NCBI GenBank assembly: GCA_027532555.1
Contig: JAPZTJ010000045.1
Span: 1-39,010 of the forward strand
Length of the DNA: 39,010 nt
From: Aquidulcibacter sp.
GTDB taxonomy: Bacteria; Pseudomonadota; Alphaproteobacteria; Caulobacterales; Aquidulcibacteraceae
Direction of reading: 5' to 3'
Every line of letters starts with the position of its first letter. The first letter of the stretch is position 1. Under the pieces are notes generated by a model, which was not told the origin of the DNA, made no database searches, and saw only the letters and a program-made list of their open reading frames with translations. This document shows, piece after piece, positions 7,175 through 16,472 of this stretch. A program made the position numbers and the translations under genes.

Positions 7175-8704
7175 TTAGTCCTCCTCACGGATGGAAGGGC
7201 TTAAGGAGCCCGAGTTTTCATTGGCAGGTAGAAGTTGGCGCGCGGTATTGGCGGCAAAATAGGCGTTCAAGGCCTTGGATCTTTCGGCATGACTTTGCGG
7301 ATTATGGGCTGGAAAGCGATGATAACGTGTTGGGCTACTGGCCGACTGAGGGCTTGAAGCTGCACCAGCGGCCCCTGATTGGGCTGTTTGAGACGCGGAG
7401 CTTGATGAGGATGGCTGCGAGTTGGAGCCTTGATCGGTACTTGCCGCGCCTTCGGGTGAAGGAGGTGCTTTCGCGGTAGCTTCAGATGCTTCGAACGAAC
7501 CGGACGGTAAGTTTTTACCCCTTTTGGGGTATGCCGCGTCGCCATTGCCGGAAATAGGCGCTTCTTGACCTGAGTTTTTACCCCAAAAGGATGAAGCCGA
7601 GCCGCCATTACCTGAATTGCTCGATGATAAGCTTGCCGAATTGCCTGCGCTGTTGGGTGCGCCGCCTTTGGGTCCAGATCCGGCAGGACTAGAACCATTT
7701 GAGCCACCGCCAGGATTTTGTGGTGGACGCCCTGCGCCCGCTCCAGCTGCAGCCCGCGCCGACGACGCGATTTGTGAGCCTGCCCCGCTTGCTGCACCCC
7801 CAGCGGCAGCTCCTGCTCCCGCAACGCCTGCCGCTGCCATACCTGCGGCACCGCCTACAGCGAGACCGCCCACAGCGAGTGCGCCGGCTCCAAGGGCAGG
7901 ACCGCCCGACACAAGCGCTGCGGCCAGATTGGGAGCAAAGAGCGACAACATGGCAAGAATGATTGCCGCCGTCAGGATCGTCATTGCCTCATAAATGTCA
8001 GGCTCGGGACTTGGGGTGAGTTGGGCAAAGACGGCCTGTGCCCCCGATATGACGATGGCGAGCGCTAAGACTTTCAAGCCCGAAGAAACCACATAGCCCA
8101 GCGGCCGCTCGGCCATAAAAGCTGTCTTCGACAAAATGCCAAAGGGCAAAAGAATGAAGCCACCAAGCGTGACGATCTTGAACTCAAGCAGAGTCACGAT
8201 GATCTGGAGAGCCAACACCGCAAAGGCGATCATGATTCCCAACATCGAGATGCCAATGATGATCGCATCGATCAGATTGCCGATCACATCGAGCGGGTCT
8301 TCAGTTGTCGTGGGCGAGTCACCCAAGGCTTTGACAATCTGCCAGCCGGTCTCGATCACAGCCCCAGGGTTTAAGAAGTCCGCTGAGGAGATCGAGCCGC
8401 CACCCGCAGTCAGTCCTAATTGGAGGAAGCCAGAAAAGATTGTCTCGGACAGGCCCTGCCAGTCATTGATGATATAGGCGAAAGTGCCGATCAGCAGGAT
8501 TTTGGAGAAGGCTCCGGCCAGCGCATCGCGATTGGATGATACCGCCCACTGAATACCGGTTAGGGCGACGACCAAAGCAATCATCAGCCCGAAGATCCCA
8601 TTGACCGGGCCAACCAGAGCCGCAAAACCCGATGTCACCGTGTTTGAGAACACAGCCATCAGATCATTGGTGGTTTCAGGCGATACGGCCACGGAAAGCT
8701 CCAA
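7175..8704 (-). CDS. trbL: TrbL, VirB6-like polytopic T4SS protein
   Basis: TrbL/VirB6 is the multi-pass inner-membrane protein through which DNA is thought to pass in conjugation. The 509-residue product has an amphipathic N-terminus and then several hydrophobic helices between about residues 35 and 260 (for example GIFGLMIALVVALTGIQWAV, ILTAAIILAMLSLFAP), matching the family. From about residue 265 to the end it becomes Gly/Ala-rich and then Ser/Gly/Pro-rich and hydrophilic, a low-complexity tail commonly variable in TrbL. The DNA for this tail gives long antisense open frames that are not genes. There is no room for a trbK entry-exclusion gene between this gene and trbJ (25-base gap). Confidence 0.9.
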   Translation of the reverse strand: MELSVAVSPETTNDLMAVFSNTVTSGFAALVGPVNGIFGLMIALVVALTGIQWAVSSNRDALAGAFSKILLIGTFAYIINDWQGLSETIFSGFLQLGLTAGGGSISSADFLNPGAVIETGWQIVKALGDSPTTTEDPLDVIGNLIDAIIIGISMLGIMIAFAVLALQIIVTLLEFKIVTLGGFILLPFGILSKTAFMAERPLGYVVSSGLKVLALAIVISGAQAVFAQLTPSPEPDIYEAMTILTAAIILAMLSLFAPNLAAALVSGGPALGAGALAVGGLAVGGAAGMAAAGVAGAGAAAGGAASGAGSQIASSARAAAGAGAGRPPQNPGGGSNGSSPAGSGPKGGAPNSAGNSASLSSSNSGNGGSASSFWGKNSGQEAPISGNGDAAYPKRGKNLPSGSFEASEATAKAPPSPEGAASTDQGSNSQPSSSSSASQTAQSGAAGAASSPQSASSPTRYHRFPAHNPQSHAERSKALNAYFAANTARQLLPANENSGSLSPSIREED

Positions 8705-8729
8705 TCACAAGTCTGCTTGTTCCCGCCCT

Positions 8730-9479
8730 CTAATTGCGGGCATTGGGCAAAGGGTTGAATTTGGGCGGGGCGGGTTTGGCGGCAGGCCGCGTCCAGTTCC
8801 GGCGATGGCCATCGATCGCTTGTTGGCGTTCGGCCGCTCGGGTGGCTGCCTCTTGGGCCGCTAAGCGCGATTGGGCTGCCATCAAGGCCTGAAGGCCTTC
8901 AAGTTGCTCGGACAACACGCCAAGCGCTTGGACAGATGATTGAATGGCCCCGGTTTCGCCTTCAGCGGAACGAGAGGCGGAAATCGCGCCAGCCATTCTC
9001 TGGGTTCTGGCGCTACGACCTACTTCAAGCGAGGCAGCCGTGCGCGCTAAATCCTGCGCGGTTTGGCGGGAGATCTCGATCCGGCGAGAGGCCGCTTCCA
9101 GTCGCTCCATGGCGGTGCGGGCTGACTGATTGGTCGGGTATAAATCCTCAAACTGGCGATCAAGCCCGCGCACGGTTGAAGCAAGTCCCCGCGCTTGGGT
9201 ATTGAGCTCGTTCAAGGCCCGCATGGCGTCATCGATTTCGGCTAAATGATCATAGGGGCTTTTGGCAAGCGAGCGGATTTGCGCGGTCAATTGCTCAGTC
9301 TGGATTCGGATTTGTTCGAGCGCGCGGGCGGCCGTCAGCACATTCTGGATATGATTGGTTGGGTCATAAACGATCGCCGCTGTTACGGGGGCTGGAGCCA
9401 TGAAAGAAGCGCCTGTTAGGAGGAAGGCAAGAGCGGTCGCGGCACCAAAAAGGCGTGACTTAAACTTACGATGCGGCAT
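8730..9479 (-). CDS. trbJ: TrbJ, VirB5-like T4SS protein
   Basis: A 249-residue secreted protein of the TrbJ family, the P-type counterpart of VirB5, which is a minor pilus or mating-aggregation component. A signal peptide is clear (basic MPHRKFKSR, hydrophobic ALAFLLTGASFMA, cleavage near VTA-AIV). The mature part starts with VYDPTNHIQNVLTAARALEQ, the family signature, and continues as long helical, Gln/Arg/Ala-rich coiled-coil-like sequence. The start codon lies inside the end of trbE (14-base overlap). The C-terminus (ERQQAIDGHRRNW...) is intact. Confidence 0.9.
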   Translation of the reverse strand: MPHRKFKSRLFGAATALAFLLTGASFMAPAPVTAAIVYDPTNHIQNVLTAARALEQIRIQTEQLTAQIRSLAKSPYDHLAEIDDAMRALNELNTQARGLASTVRGLDRQFEDLYPTNQSARTAMERLEAASRRIEISRQTAQDLARTAASLEVGRSARTQRMAGAISASRSAEGETGAIQSSVQALGVLSEQLEGLQALMAAQSRLAAQEAATRAAERQQAIDGHRRNWTRPAAKPAPPKFNPLPNARN

Positions 9480-11976
9480 GGATCATTCCTTCCGGCTGGT
9501 TTGCGGCAAGGTCCCTGGATAAGGTCAGGCTCTGGTCATTGGCCGGACAGGTCTCGTCCGAAAGCGCATCAAAAAGCGGATCGACCCCGTTCAGGCCTTT
9601 TGCTGCCAAGAAGGCACGAACAAAGGCGGTCTGGTCTGACGGCGCTGGCAGGCTCCCAAGGATTTGTTCGATAAGCTTTTGGTCTTCGGAGCTTGAAGCC
9701 CCGCAGACTGCCAAAGCGGCTCCTGAGAGTTTGAGATCAAACATGCGCCGGCCACGGGGTTGGCGCACATAATAGGAGCGCTTTGGTGCGGCATAGGCCA
9801 GGAGTTCGAGCTGGCGCTTGTTGAGGCCGAAAAGCCGGTACAGGTCAGCGCTGGCAGGCTCCAAAGCACGCGGATTGGGCAAGAAAATCTGGGTCGGACA
9901 ACTTTCAATCAAAGTCGTCGCAATCGGCGAGCGCACGATGTCATCGAGGCTTTGGGTGGCAAAGACAACCGCGACATTCTTCTTGCGCAACGTCTTAAGC
10001 CATTCCCGGATCTTGGCGGCAAAGCCTGTTTCGCCCAGAAATAGCCAGGCCTCATCTAGGACAAGCAGAGCTGGGCTGCCGTCAAAACCACGCTCGATTT
10101 CATGGAAGAGGGCGGTCAGAACCGGCCCGACAGCCGAAGGTGTCGCCATCAAATCTTCGGTTTCAAAAGTTTCGAAGAAGCTTAAACCTGCGGGTGCCTG
10201 ATCAGCATCAAGGAGTGCCCCATGTGGGCCTTTAAGCGTGAAGGGCTCAAGGGCAGCACTGACATCGCGCATTTGGCAAAGCGCTTGAAAGATCGACAAG
10301 GTGCGCTGTGACTTGGGGGATTGTGCTAGCGATCCAAGTGCGGCCCAAATTTCTTCCCGGTGCTTGGGTGTGATCTGAATCCCAGCGGCGGCAACGGTCT
10401 CCGCGATCCATTCAGCAGCCCAGGCCCGCTCGCCTGCCTCGTCAACACGAGCGAGAGGTTGAAGGGCGAACTGGCTATCTGGGCCAAGGCCATGCCAGCG
10501 ACCCCCAGCAGCATGGGTGACAGCGCGTGCTGACCTTCCCTTATCGAAGAAGATGACTTTGGCTTGCGGGTAGCGGAGCCATTGAAGCGCCATGAAGGAA
10601 AGGAGCGCCGATTTACCGGCTCCAGTTGGACCAACAATCATCGTATGACCGACATCGCCGACATGCAGGCTCAGTCGGAACGGCGTTGCGCCTGAGGTCT
10701 CGGCAATCAATAAAGGCGGCGCGGCGAGATGACTGTCTTCTGAAGGCCCCGCCCAAACTGCCGAGATCGGCAAAAGGTCACAGAGGTTGAGCGTCGAGAT
10801 CATCGGCCGGCGCACATCGGCATAAGGTTCGCCCGGCAGGCTCCCAAGCCAAGCTTCAACTGCATTCAAGTCTTCTGTTTTGGCGACAAAGCCTTGTGCA
10901 TTTAGGCTGGCTTCAATCGCGCGTGCCTTATCGATCGCCCGGCCTTCATCGGCATCCATCACGGTCACAGTCAGGGTCAGATAGCCAAAAGCACAGACCT
11001 CGGCGCCGAGTGCTTCGAGAGCCCCATCGCATTCGTCCGTCTTGGCAGCCGCATCACTATCAACCAGCGGCACATCTTCCTTGGTGATGGCCTCGCGCAT
11101 CAGCGTGCCCATGCCCTTGCGCTTGGCAAACCAGCGTTTGCGCAATCGGAGGAGCTCGGTCTCGGCACCCGCCTTATCGAGCGCGATCCAGCGGGCCACC
11201 CAGCGATAGGTGAAGGGCAATTGGCCCAGCGCGTCGAGCAGGCCCGGCAAGGTCTTGGCCGGAAAAGAACGTACACTGATGATGCGTAAATGCTGGTCGC
11301 CGAGTTTGGGCGCAATGCCGCCTTGAAGGGCAGTGTCCGCCAATTGCGTATCCAGAAAGACAGGGGTTTCAGGAACCGCAATAGGATGGTCTTTGGTCGA
11401 AATTGTTGAGTGCAGATAGGTGAGGGTCTCGTCATCTGACATGAGACGCGCTTCAGGAAGCGCATCGGCCATCAGATCCACGAGAATACCGATCTCGCGC
11501 TCGAACAAAGCCAGCGTCTCGCGCCAATCCCGGGTGGTATTGGCGGTGCGGTTCTCGAACAGAAAACTCTGGGCGCGGCGCGCTTCATCGGGTGGCGGCA
11601 GCCAAGTCAAGGTCGCGATATGATCGGTCTCGAACGAATTGCCCGCTTCATCAAATAGTGCCCTCCGCTCCTGATCAACCAGCCAGGCAACAGGAGTGGC
11701 AATGTCAGAATGCGGGTAGGGGTCTGCAACCCGTCGCCGGGCTTCCAGATGAAGGCACCAGCCGGTCCCTAAGCGCTTCAGCATATTATTGAGGCGCGCT
11801 CGAACCGCCATCAATTCTTCTGGCGTCGAACTTTCAAGATCGGGGCCGCGAAAACGTACGCAAGCACTAAAGCTGCCATCCTTGTTCAGGATGACGCCGG
11901 GCGCCACGAGTGCGGCCCATGGCAAATGGTCGGCAAGGCTGATCGGTTTTTTCCGATATTCATCCAGAAAGCGCAT
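9466..11976 (-). CDS. trbE: TrbE, VirB4-type T4SS ATPase
   Basis: TrbE/VirB4 is the large ATPase that powers pilus assembly and substrate transfer at the inner membrane. The 836-residue product starts MRFLDEYRKKPISLADHLPW and has an N-terminal CagE/TrbE domain to about residue 420. The ATPase domain follows: Walker A GPTGAGKS at residues 449-456, then Walker B LLVLDEAWLFLG, and the conserved ATQSLDDIVRSPIATTLIES block. Full length and apparently intact. The 93-base gap to trbD on its upstream side is the second largest inside the operon and holds no other gene. Confidence 0.95.
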   Translation of the reverse strand: MRFLDEYRKKPISLADHLPWAALVAPGVILNKDGSFSACVRFRGPDLESSTPEELMAVRARLNNMLKRLGTGWCLHLEARRRVADPYPHSDIATPVAWLVDQERRALFDEAGNSFETDHIATLTWLPPPDEARRAQSFLFENRTANTTRDWRETLALFEREIGILVDLMADALPEARLMSDDETLTYLHSTISTKDHPIAVPETPVFLDTQLADTALQGGIAPKLGDQHLRIISVRSFPAKTLPGLLDALGQLPFTYRWVARWIALDKAGAETELLRLRKRWFAKRKGMGTLMREAITKEDVPLVDSDAAAKTDECDGALEALGAEVCAFGYLTLTVTVMDADEGRAIDKARAIEASLNAQGFVAKTEDLNAVEAWLGSLPGEPYADVRRPMISTLNLCDLLPISAVWAGPSEDSHLAAPPLLIAETSGATPFRLSLHVGDVGHTMIVGPTGAGKSALLSFMALQWLRYPQAKVIFFDKGRSARAVTHAAGGRWHGLGPDSQFALQPLARVDEAGERAWAAEWIAETVAAAGIQITPKHREEIWAALGSLAQSPKSQRTLSIFQALCQMRDVSAALEPFTLKGPHGALLDADQAPAGLSFFETFETEDLMATPSAVGPVLTALFHEIERGFDGSPALLVLDEAWLFLGETGFAAKIREWLKTLRKKNVAVVFATQSLDDIVRSPIATTLIESCPTQIFLPNPRALEPASADLYRLFGLNKRQLELLAYAAPKRSYYVRQPRGRRMFDLKLSGAALAVCGASSSEDQKLIEQILGSLPAPSDQTAFVRAFLAAKGLNGVDPLFDALSDETCPANDQSLTLSRDLAANQPEGMIHAAS

Positions 11977-12069
11977 GACTTCTCACTCCCGGGCGGCTTG
12001 GCCCCCAGTTTTGGTTAGAATTGCAGGTAAGAAATTGGGTTTGAGGTGACGGGCCGTGAAGCTGGTCGA

Positions 12070-12345
12070 TCAGGCCCCAAAATACCCCGGCAGCGACAGG
12101 TGACGCCTCAACACATCGAGAAATCTCGGATCGGTCTTGGCGCACCAAAGTCCTATGGCGTGCGCGACACCCCACCAGATCAAGCCAAGCCACCAAAGCT
12201 TGAGGGCAAGACCCAAAACCAGAGCCAATGTTCCCATGAGGATCGCATATTCGCGCGGCAGGCCTGCAAGGAGGATCGGCTGGGTTAGAGACCCCGCTAG
12301 CGGCATTTCATAGCCTTCGGGTCGATCAGGATGAAATGCACGCAT
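12070..12345 (-). CDS. trbD: TrbD, VirB3-like T4SS membrane protein
   Basis: A 91-residue protein typical in size for VirB3/TrbD, which partners with the VirB4-type ATPase at the inner membrane. It has the family pattern of a short polar N-terminus (PLAGSLTQPILLAGLPREYA) followed by two adjacent hydrophobic segments (ILMGTLALVLGLALKLWW and LGLIWWGVAHAIGL) and a short basic cytoplasmic tail (KTDPRFLDVLRRHL). It lies between trbC (44-base gap) and trbE, as expected for the operon. Confidence 0.9.
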   Translation of the reverse strand: MRAFHPDRPEGYEMPLAGSLTQPILLAGLPREYAILMGTLALVLGLALKLWWLGLIWWGVAHAIGLWCAKTDPRFLDVLRRHLSLPGYFGA

Positions 12346-12389
12346 GGGAGCGTCCTTTCAAAATGGGCTCTGGGTTGCGTGATCGGCGA

Positions 12390-12722
12390 TCAGCCGATCA
12401 CTGCCCCGCCACCAAAGCCGAAGAAGCCCATGAAGAAGCTTGCAGCTGCAAAGGCAATAGCGACACCAAACAGGATCGAGACGCCGCGGCGGAGGCCAGA
12501 GCCAGATTCCGAGAAGGCGACACCCAGACCAAATATGGTCACAGCAATCACGCCGCCAGCCTGGGCCACGGGACCTGTGAAGCTGCCGACGACTTGTTGA
12601 AGGGGACCTTCCCAGGGCATGCCGGTACCACCGGCAAATGCCGGAGTTGCGAGCGTTGCAGCCAAAGCTACCAGAGATGCCAAACGGGCGAATTTTCCAA
12701 TGTCATTTTTTACGGAGTTCAT
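12390..12722 (-). CDS. trbC: TrbC, VirB2-like conjugative pilin precursor
   Basis: The 110-residue pro-pilin. A long signal peptide (MNSVKNDIGKFARLASLVAL... ending ATPAFA-GG) is followed by the mature pilin, which has two hydrophobic helices (about residues 55-73 and 82-103) separated by a short polar loop ESGSGLRRG. In P-type systems the pilin is trimmed and cyclised by TraF, encoded at 3747-4253. A GGAG ribosome binding site lies 8 bases upstream of the ATG. The 209-base gap between trbB and trbC is the largest in the operon and contains an A/T-rich patch with TATAAT, so a secondary promoter for pilin expression is possible but not demonstrated. Confidence 0.92.
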   Translation of the reverse strand: MNSVKNDIGKFARLASLVALAATLATPAFAGGTGMPWEGPLQQVVGSFTGPVAQAGGVIAVTIFGLGVAFSESGSGLRRGVSILFGVAIAFAAASFFMGFFGFGGGAVIG

Positions 12723-12931
12723 CTTTTTGCTCCAAATCGGGACGGATTGTGTCCTGGCTTTTTCTATGCATAAGCCGTGCCAGTTTCACCAATAAATTTC
12801 AAATTATATAATGGGTTAGTTGGTAAATTTGGGTGGCTCAACTGCCTGTATCGGGCCCATGCATGCACAGGTCCGGTAGGTAAAGTTCAGGGGATCGCGG
12901 ACGCGATTTTAGGCTTGCCATCCGGGTTCAC

Positions 12932-13897
12932 TCACCCGATCTGGCGCATCTGATAGATACCGTTCTCCTCTCCTGAAATTTCAAGCAGGCCCTCCACTCG
13001 TCGCCCCTCACGGGAGCGCGCAATATGGATGACAAGATCAATCGCCTGACCAATCGCGCGGCGCGGAACATTGGTCGCGACTTCGCTCGTAAGGTCTTCA
13101 AGGCGCGTGAGGGCTTCAACTGCACTATTGGCATGGATGGTTGAAAGCCCGCCTGGATGTCCGGTGTTCCAGGCTTTCAAGGTTTCAAGCGCTGCAGCCC
13201 CATCGCGCATTTCGCCAACGACAATCCGGTCAGGACGTAAGCGCAAGCTATCCCGCACCAGATCAACCACGCCAATCAGTTTGGGGGTGCGACGGGTAAG
13301 GAGCGCAACCTGATCCCAGGCCGAGCATTGAAGCTCGGGCGTATCCTCGATCAAAATGACGCGTGTATCCCTGAAGGCGGGTAGGGCAAGGATTGCATTC
13401 GCGAAAGTGGTTTTTCCCGACGAAGTGCCCCCGGCAATCAGGATGTTTTTACGCTCACTGGCGGCTCTCTCGATTAAGGCTTTCTGATTGGGGCTCAGGC
13501 TTCCATCAGCCACATAATCATCGAGCGTAAAGATAAGCGCCGGGCGCTTGCGGATGGAAAAGGCCGGAGCCTGGCTAACTGGCGGCAAAGTCCCCTGAAA
13601 GCGTTCGCCAGTTTCTGGCAGGACGCCGGATAGGCGCGGATCTTCGGGCAAAACCGGTTCGCCCACATAGTCGGCAATAAGACGAATGACCCGGTCCCGG
13701 GCTTCAGGGGTGAGGATGGTGCCGGTAGCTTCTCGGCCAGCGCCGATTTTATCAAGAATCAGTTGGCCATCTGGATTGGCGAGGATTTCGACGATATCGG
13801 GATCAATAAGGGCAGCCAAGGCAACCGGCCCCAAAGCGTGGCGAAGAGCCTCAAGGCGACGCTCGGCAATGATAGGATGATCACCGAGTTTCGCCAT
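12932..13897 (-). CDS. trbB: TrbB, VirB11-type T4SS ATPase
   Basis: A 321-residue hexameric traffic ATPase of the VirB11/TrbB family, working at the cytoplasmic face of the T4SS with the VirB4-type and VirD4-type ATPases. The N-terminal domain runs to about residue 120. The ATPase core has Walker A GGTSSGKTT (Lys162), the Asp box ILIEDTPELQC, Walker B VVGEMRDGAAALETLKAW, and the His box GHPGGLSTIHANSA. These are in the expected order. It starts 5 bases after the ribbon-helix-helix gene. Confidence 0.95.
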   Translation of the reverse strand: MAKLGDHPIIAERRLEALRHALGPVALAALIDPDIVEILANPDGQLILDKIGAGREATGTILTPEARDRVIRLIADYVGEPVLPEDPRLSGVLPETGERFQGTLPPVSQAPAFSIRKRPALIFTLDDYVADGSLSPNQKALIERAASERKNILIAGGTSSGKTTFANAILALPAFRDTRVILIEDTPELQCSAWDQVALLTRRTPKLIGVVDLVRDSLRLRPDRIVVGEMRDGAAALETLKAWNTGHPGGLSTIHANSAVEALTRLEDLTSEVATNVPRRAIGQAIDLVIHIARSREGRRVEGLLEISGEENGIYQMRQIG

Positions 13898-13902
13898 TTT
13901 GT

Positions 13903-14424
13903 TTAAGCCTCACTTGACCAAGCGGGTGGAAGACCATCATCGGCGGGATCATTAGCAGGCTCTGGTGCCGTCCTTGTTCCGTCTTTTTGGGCTGGTGCGG
14001 GTTTAGTGGGGCTCGCACGCCTCACCCGTTCGGCCACCTCACCCATCAAGGCCTGTAGGTTCATTTCGACACTGGCCCGGTAAGGGGCAGAGCGTTCCTC
14101 ATCGGTCTCAGGAAAACGAGATACGAGGATCTTGAGTGTCACAAACAGCATTTCTTCAATGATGATGAAGTCGCGCGAGCTTAATCGCATATGATCGGAA
14201 AGCCGACGCTCAAGGGCCAAAAGTCGGTCATGGGGATCGGCGCTGATCCGGCTCTTGAGACCCTTTGCAATCATGAGGGCTGCAGCATGACTCAAGCTAA
14301 TCCGATGGACCTTGGCCTCACGTTCAAGCGCGGCAGCCATATTTTCATCGCCCAAATAGACTTGCAAACGCGAGGGCGGCACTTTGGATTTGACTTTGTT
14401 TGAGGCGGTTGCGCGGGCAGCCAT
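13903..14424 (-). CDS. Ribbon-helix-helix (CopG-like) protein between traG and trbB
   Basis: A 173-residue protein. The N-terminal RLQVYLGDENMAAALEREAK followed by ISLSHAAALMIAKGLKSR fits a ribbon-helix-helix/CopG-type DNA-binding fold or a TraC/TraD-like accessory protein; proteins in this position between traG and trbB in alphaproteobacterial elements are usually annotated CopG-family regulators. The middle (about 65-110) is helical and the C-terminus from about residue 140 is a Pro/Ala-rich tail. Five-base gaps on both sides show it is part of the operon. It could regulate the operon or bind the origin of transfer; no binding site was identified. Confidence 0.7.
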   Translation of the reverse strand: MAARATASNKVKSKVPPSRLQVYLGDENMAAALEREAKVHRISLSHAAALMIAKGLKSRISADPHDRLLALERRLSDHMRLSSRDFIIIEEMLFVTLKILVSRFPETDEERSAPYRASVEMNLQALMGEVAERVRRASPTKPAPAQKDGTRTAPEPANDPADDGLPPAWSSEA

Positions 14425-14429
14425 GGGCC

Positions 14430-16472
14430 TTATCCTTCTCTTAGGCCTGCCAACTGCTCGCTCGCAGAAGGGAGGTTGTCATTGTGAATTGGCGCGGCTG
14501 GTTCTTGATATTCAGCGTTCGCGGCTGGTTTCGCCTCGGCGGTTTCGGCTCGCGGCGTAAACTCGCTCGGTGTGGGCTTGGCGTCTGCTTTGATCTCTGC
14601 GAGATCAGCCTGCTGGCGCTCGCGGGCCACGTCTTCGCTAAACTTGACCTTGGACGGATCGCCGTATCCAAATGGCTTATAGCTTGCCCAAGGATGGGCT
14701 GGCGCTTCTGGGGTATCCAGTTTCGCTGCCTGATTATGGGCTGGAATCATTGCGCGCTTCTTCATCCAGCCGATTTGGTCGTATCTGACTTTGGTGAGAC
14801 GATAAGGTCGATGGCCTGCAATGAACACAAGTTCATTCCTGTCTGGCAAAGAACCAATCTCGCTCGGATCCAAGAGAGGCCGCTCATACTCACCAATGCT
14901 GATTGAGCCGCCATTCTCGGTGTAGTTATGCGGGAGGTTGGCACTCGACCTCGTCGCGGTCGTCATACCAGTAAGCTTGGAGACTTTTTCACGCGTCAAA
15001 GGATCGAGTGCTGCAAAGGCGACATAGATATGGGCATTGTCGATGAAGCCATTATGCATGCCATAGACACGCGAGATGTCATTGAGGCTTTGGGCGATGA
15101 ATAGGCATTTGATGCCATAGCCGGATGCCAAGCGCACAACATCTTCAAAGAAATCAACTTTGCCAAGAAGCGGAAACTCATCAAGCGCCAACAACAAATT
15201 ATGCTTCTTAAGCAGTCCGTCGCTATCGGCCTCAATGTGGGTTGTGAAAGCCGTAGCCGCTAACTGAAAGAACATTCGGACAAGAGGCTGGAGGCTTTTG
15301 AGATCACCTGGCGCGATTTGTACATAAAGGCTCACGGGCGCGTTCGCGCACATCAAATCACCCAGTCGGAAGTCGCTGGTAGAGACAGCGTTTTCAACGT
15401 CTTCACCGACCAGCCAGGTCAGATAGGAACGCACTGTCATCTGGACGCTCTTGCGGCCCTTTTCATGGGTGAAGGCATAGGCGGTTGCGATATCATGTAC
15501 GAAAGGATGGACCTCGCCGCGACCGGAAGGGCCTTTAACATGCCAAGTTGACAGCATGGCGCGGACCGTCTCGTCGAGATTGGCGGTGAGGCGCTTGACT
15601 TCGATTAGCGTTTTGGGCCCGTCACAATGAAGCACGTGGACGATTAATGCTGAAAGCATTTCGCCCGCCTGCCGATCCCAAAAATCCTGGCTGGCAGAAT
15701 TGCCCTCATGGTTCACAAGGATCTTCACCAGTCGCTGAACTTGCGCCAGACAATCTCGCCCCGGACTGATCTCTGCCAGTGGGTTAAAGCGTGCTGTCGC
15801 TTCATAACGTGGATTGAAGAAAAGGACAGGCCCCTTCCGGTGGCGATAGCCGCTCGTTATGTCCCAAAGCTCGCCCTTGGGGTCAAACACTAGAGTTGAG
15901 GCGCTCCAATTGAGTAGGGTGGGCACAACAATCCCGCGTCCCTTGCCAGATCTTGTGCCGCCAGTGACCAAGGCAGGTCGCAAATCAGGGCTCACCAAAA
16001 GCCGTGGCCACATAAACCAGTCCGTGGCGAAACTTGGCGGCTCTATCCGCCCAAGGATGACACCTTCATCTCTACCAAGGCCAGCTTTGATCAGATCCTT
16101 TGGATTGCCCCAGCCTCTAGTCCGGCGTCGGGAGTTTTGTACGCCTGCGAGGCTTGTTCCCGAAGCGCTCGTCGGCGCATCGAACAGGCGGACGAGTAGG
16201 CCACCTAATGCAATACCGAGAATGATTGCAGGAACGCCAAGTTTTAGAACTGATTGATGGGCAAGTCTATCGCCCCACTTCTTCTGCCAGAGAAGGATGT
16301 TCCATGGCGGATAGAATTTGGCTGTGGCTTTGACTTGAGTACGCTCGCCAATCACAATGCCTTTGCCCAAGGCCGGCTGATACTGATAGCGCCAGGCAAC
16401 AATCTGGGTGGCGGCTGAAAGCCCGATAAGAGCTCCAACTCCAAGACAAGCGATCCGCGTACGAACTCCCAT
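14430..16472 (-). CDS. traG: TraG, VirD4-type coupling protein
   Basis: The type IV coupling protein brings the relaxase-DNA complex to the secretion channel and pumps DNA. I chose the ATG at 16472 (MGVRTRIACLGVGALIG...), because GGGGGAG lies about six bases upstream; an upstream in-frame ATG at 16487 would use that same sequence as coding. This gives 680 residues. N-terminal membrane helices lie at about 8-25 and 78-100. The ATPase domain has Walker A GGTRSGKGRG (Lys177), then PTLLNWSASTLVFDPKGE, and Walker B LLALDEFPLLGKVDF with FIAQSLNDISRVYG after it. The C-terminal tail is Ala/Glu/Pro-rich. It is the first gene of the conjugation operon. Confidence 0.93.
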   Translation of the reverse strand: MGVRTRIACLGVGALIGLSAATQIVAWRYQYQPALGKGIVIGERTQVKATAKFYPPWNILLWQKKWGDRLAHQSVLKLGVPAIILGIALGGLLVRLFDAPTSASGTSLAGVQNSRRRTRGWGNPKDLIKAGLGRDEGVILGRIEPPSFATDWFMWPRLLVSPDLRPALVTGGTRSGKGRGIVVPTLLNWSASTLVFDPKGELWDITSGYRHRKGPVLFFNPRYEATARFNPLAEISPGRDCLAQVQRLVKILVNHEGNSASQDFWDRQAGEMLSALIVHVLHCDGPKTLIEVKRLTANLDETVRAMLSTWHVKGPSGRGEVHPFVHDIATAYAFTHEKGRKSVQMTVRSYLTWLVGEDVENAVSTSDFRLGDLMCANAPVSLYVQIAPGDLKSLQPLVRMFFQLAATAFTTHIEADSDGLLKKHNLLLALDEFPLLGKVDFFEDVVRLASGYGIKCLFIAQSLNDISRVYGMHNGFIDNAHIYVAFAALDPLTREKVSKLTGMTTATRSSANLPHNYTENGGSISIGEYERPLLDPSEIGSLPDRNELVFIAGHRPYRLTKVRYDQIGWMKKRAMIPAHNQAAKLDTPEAPAHPWASYKPFGYGDPSKVKFSEDVARERQQADLAEIKADAKPTPSEFTPRAETAEAKPAANAEYQEPAAPIHNDNLPSASEQLAGLREG

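Noticed and set aside
7509-7580. Repeated GTTTTTACCCC at about 7509 and 7571 inside trbL
   Set aside because: It falls in the low-complexity coding tail (repeated GKN-containing peptide) and is most simply explained by that; no regulatory meaning could be supported.
7617-7994. Plus-strand Pro/Ala-rich open frame opposite trbL
   Set aside because: It is the antisense shadow of the Gly/Ala-rich low-complexity tail of trbL.
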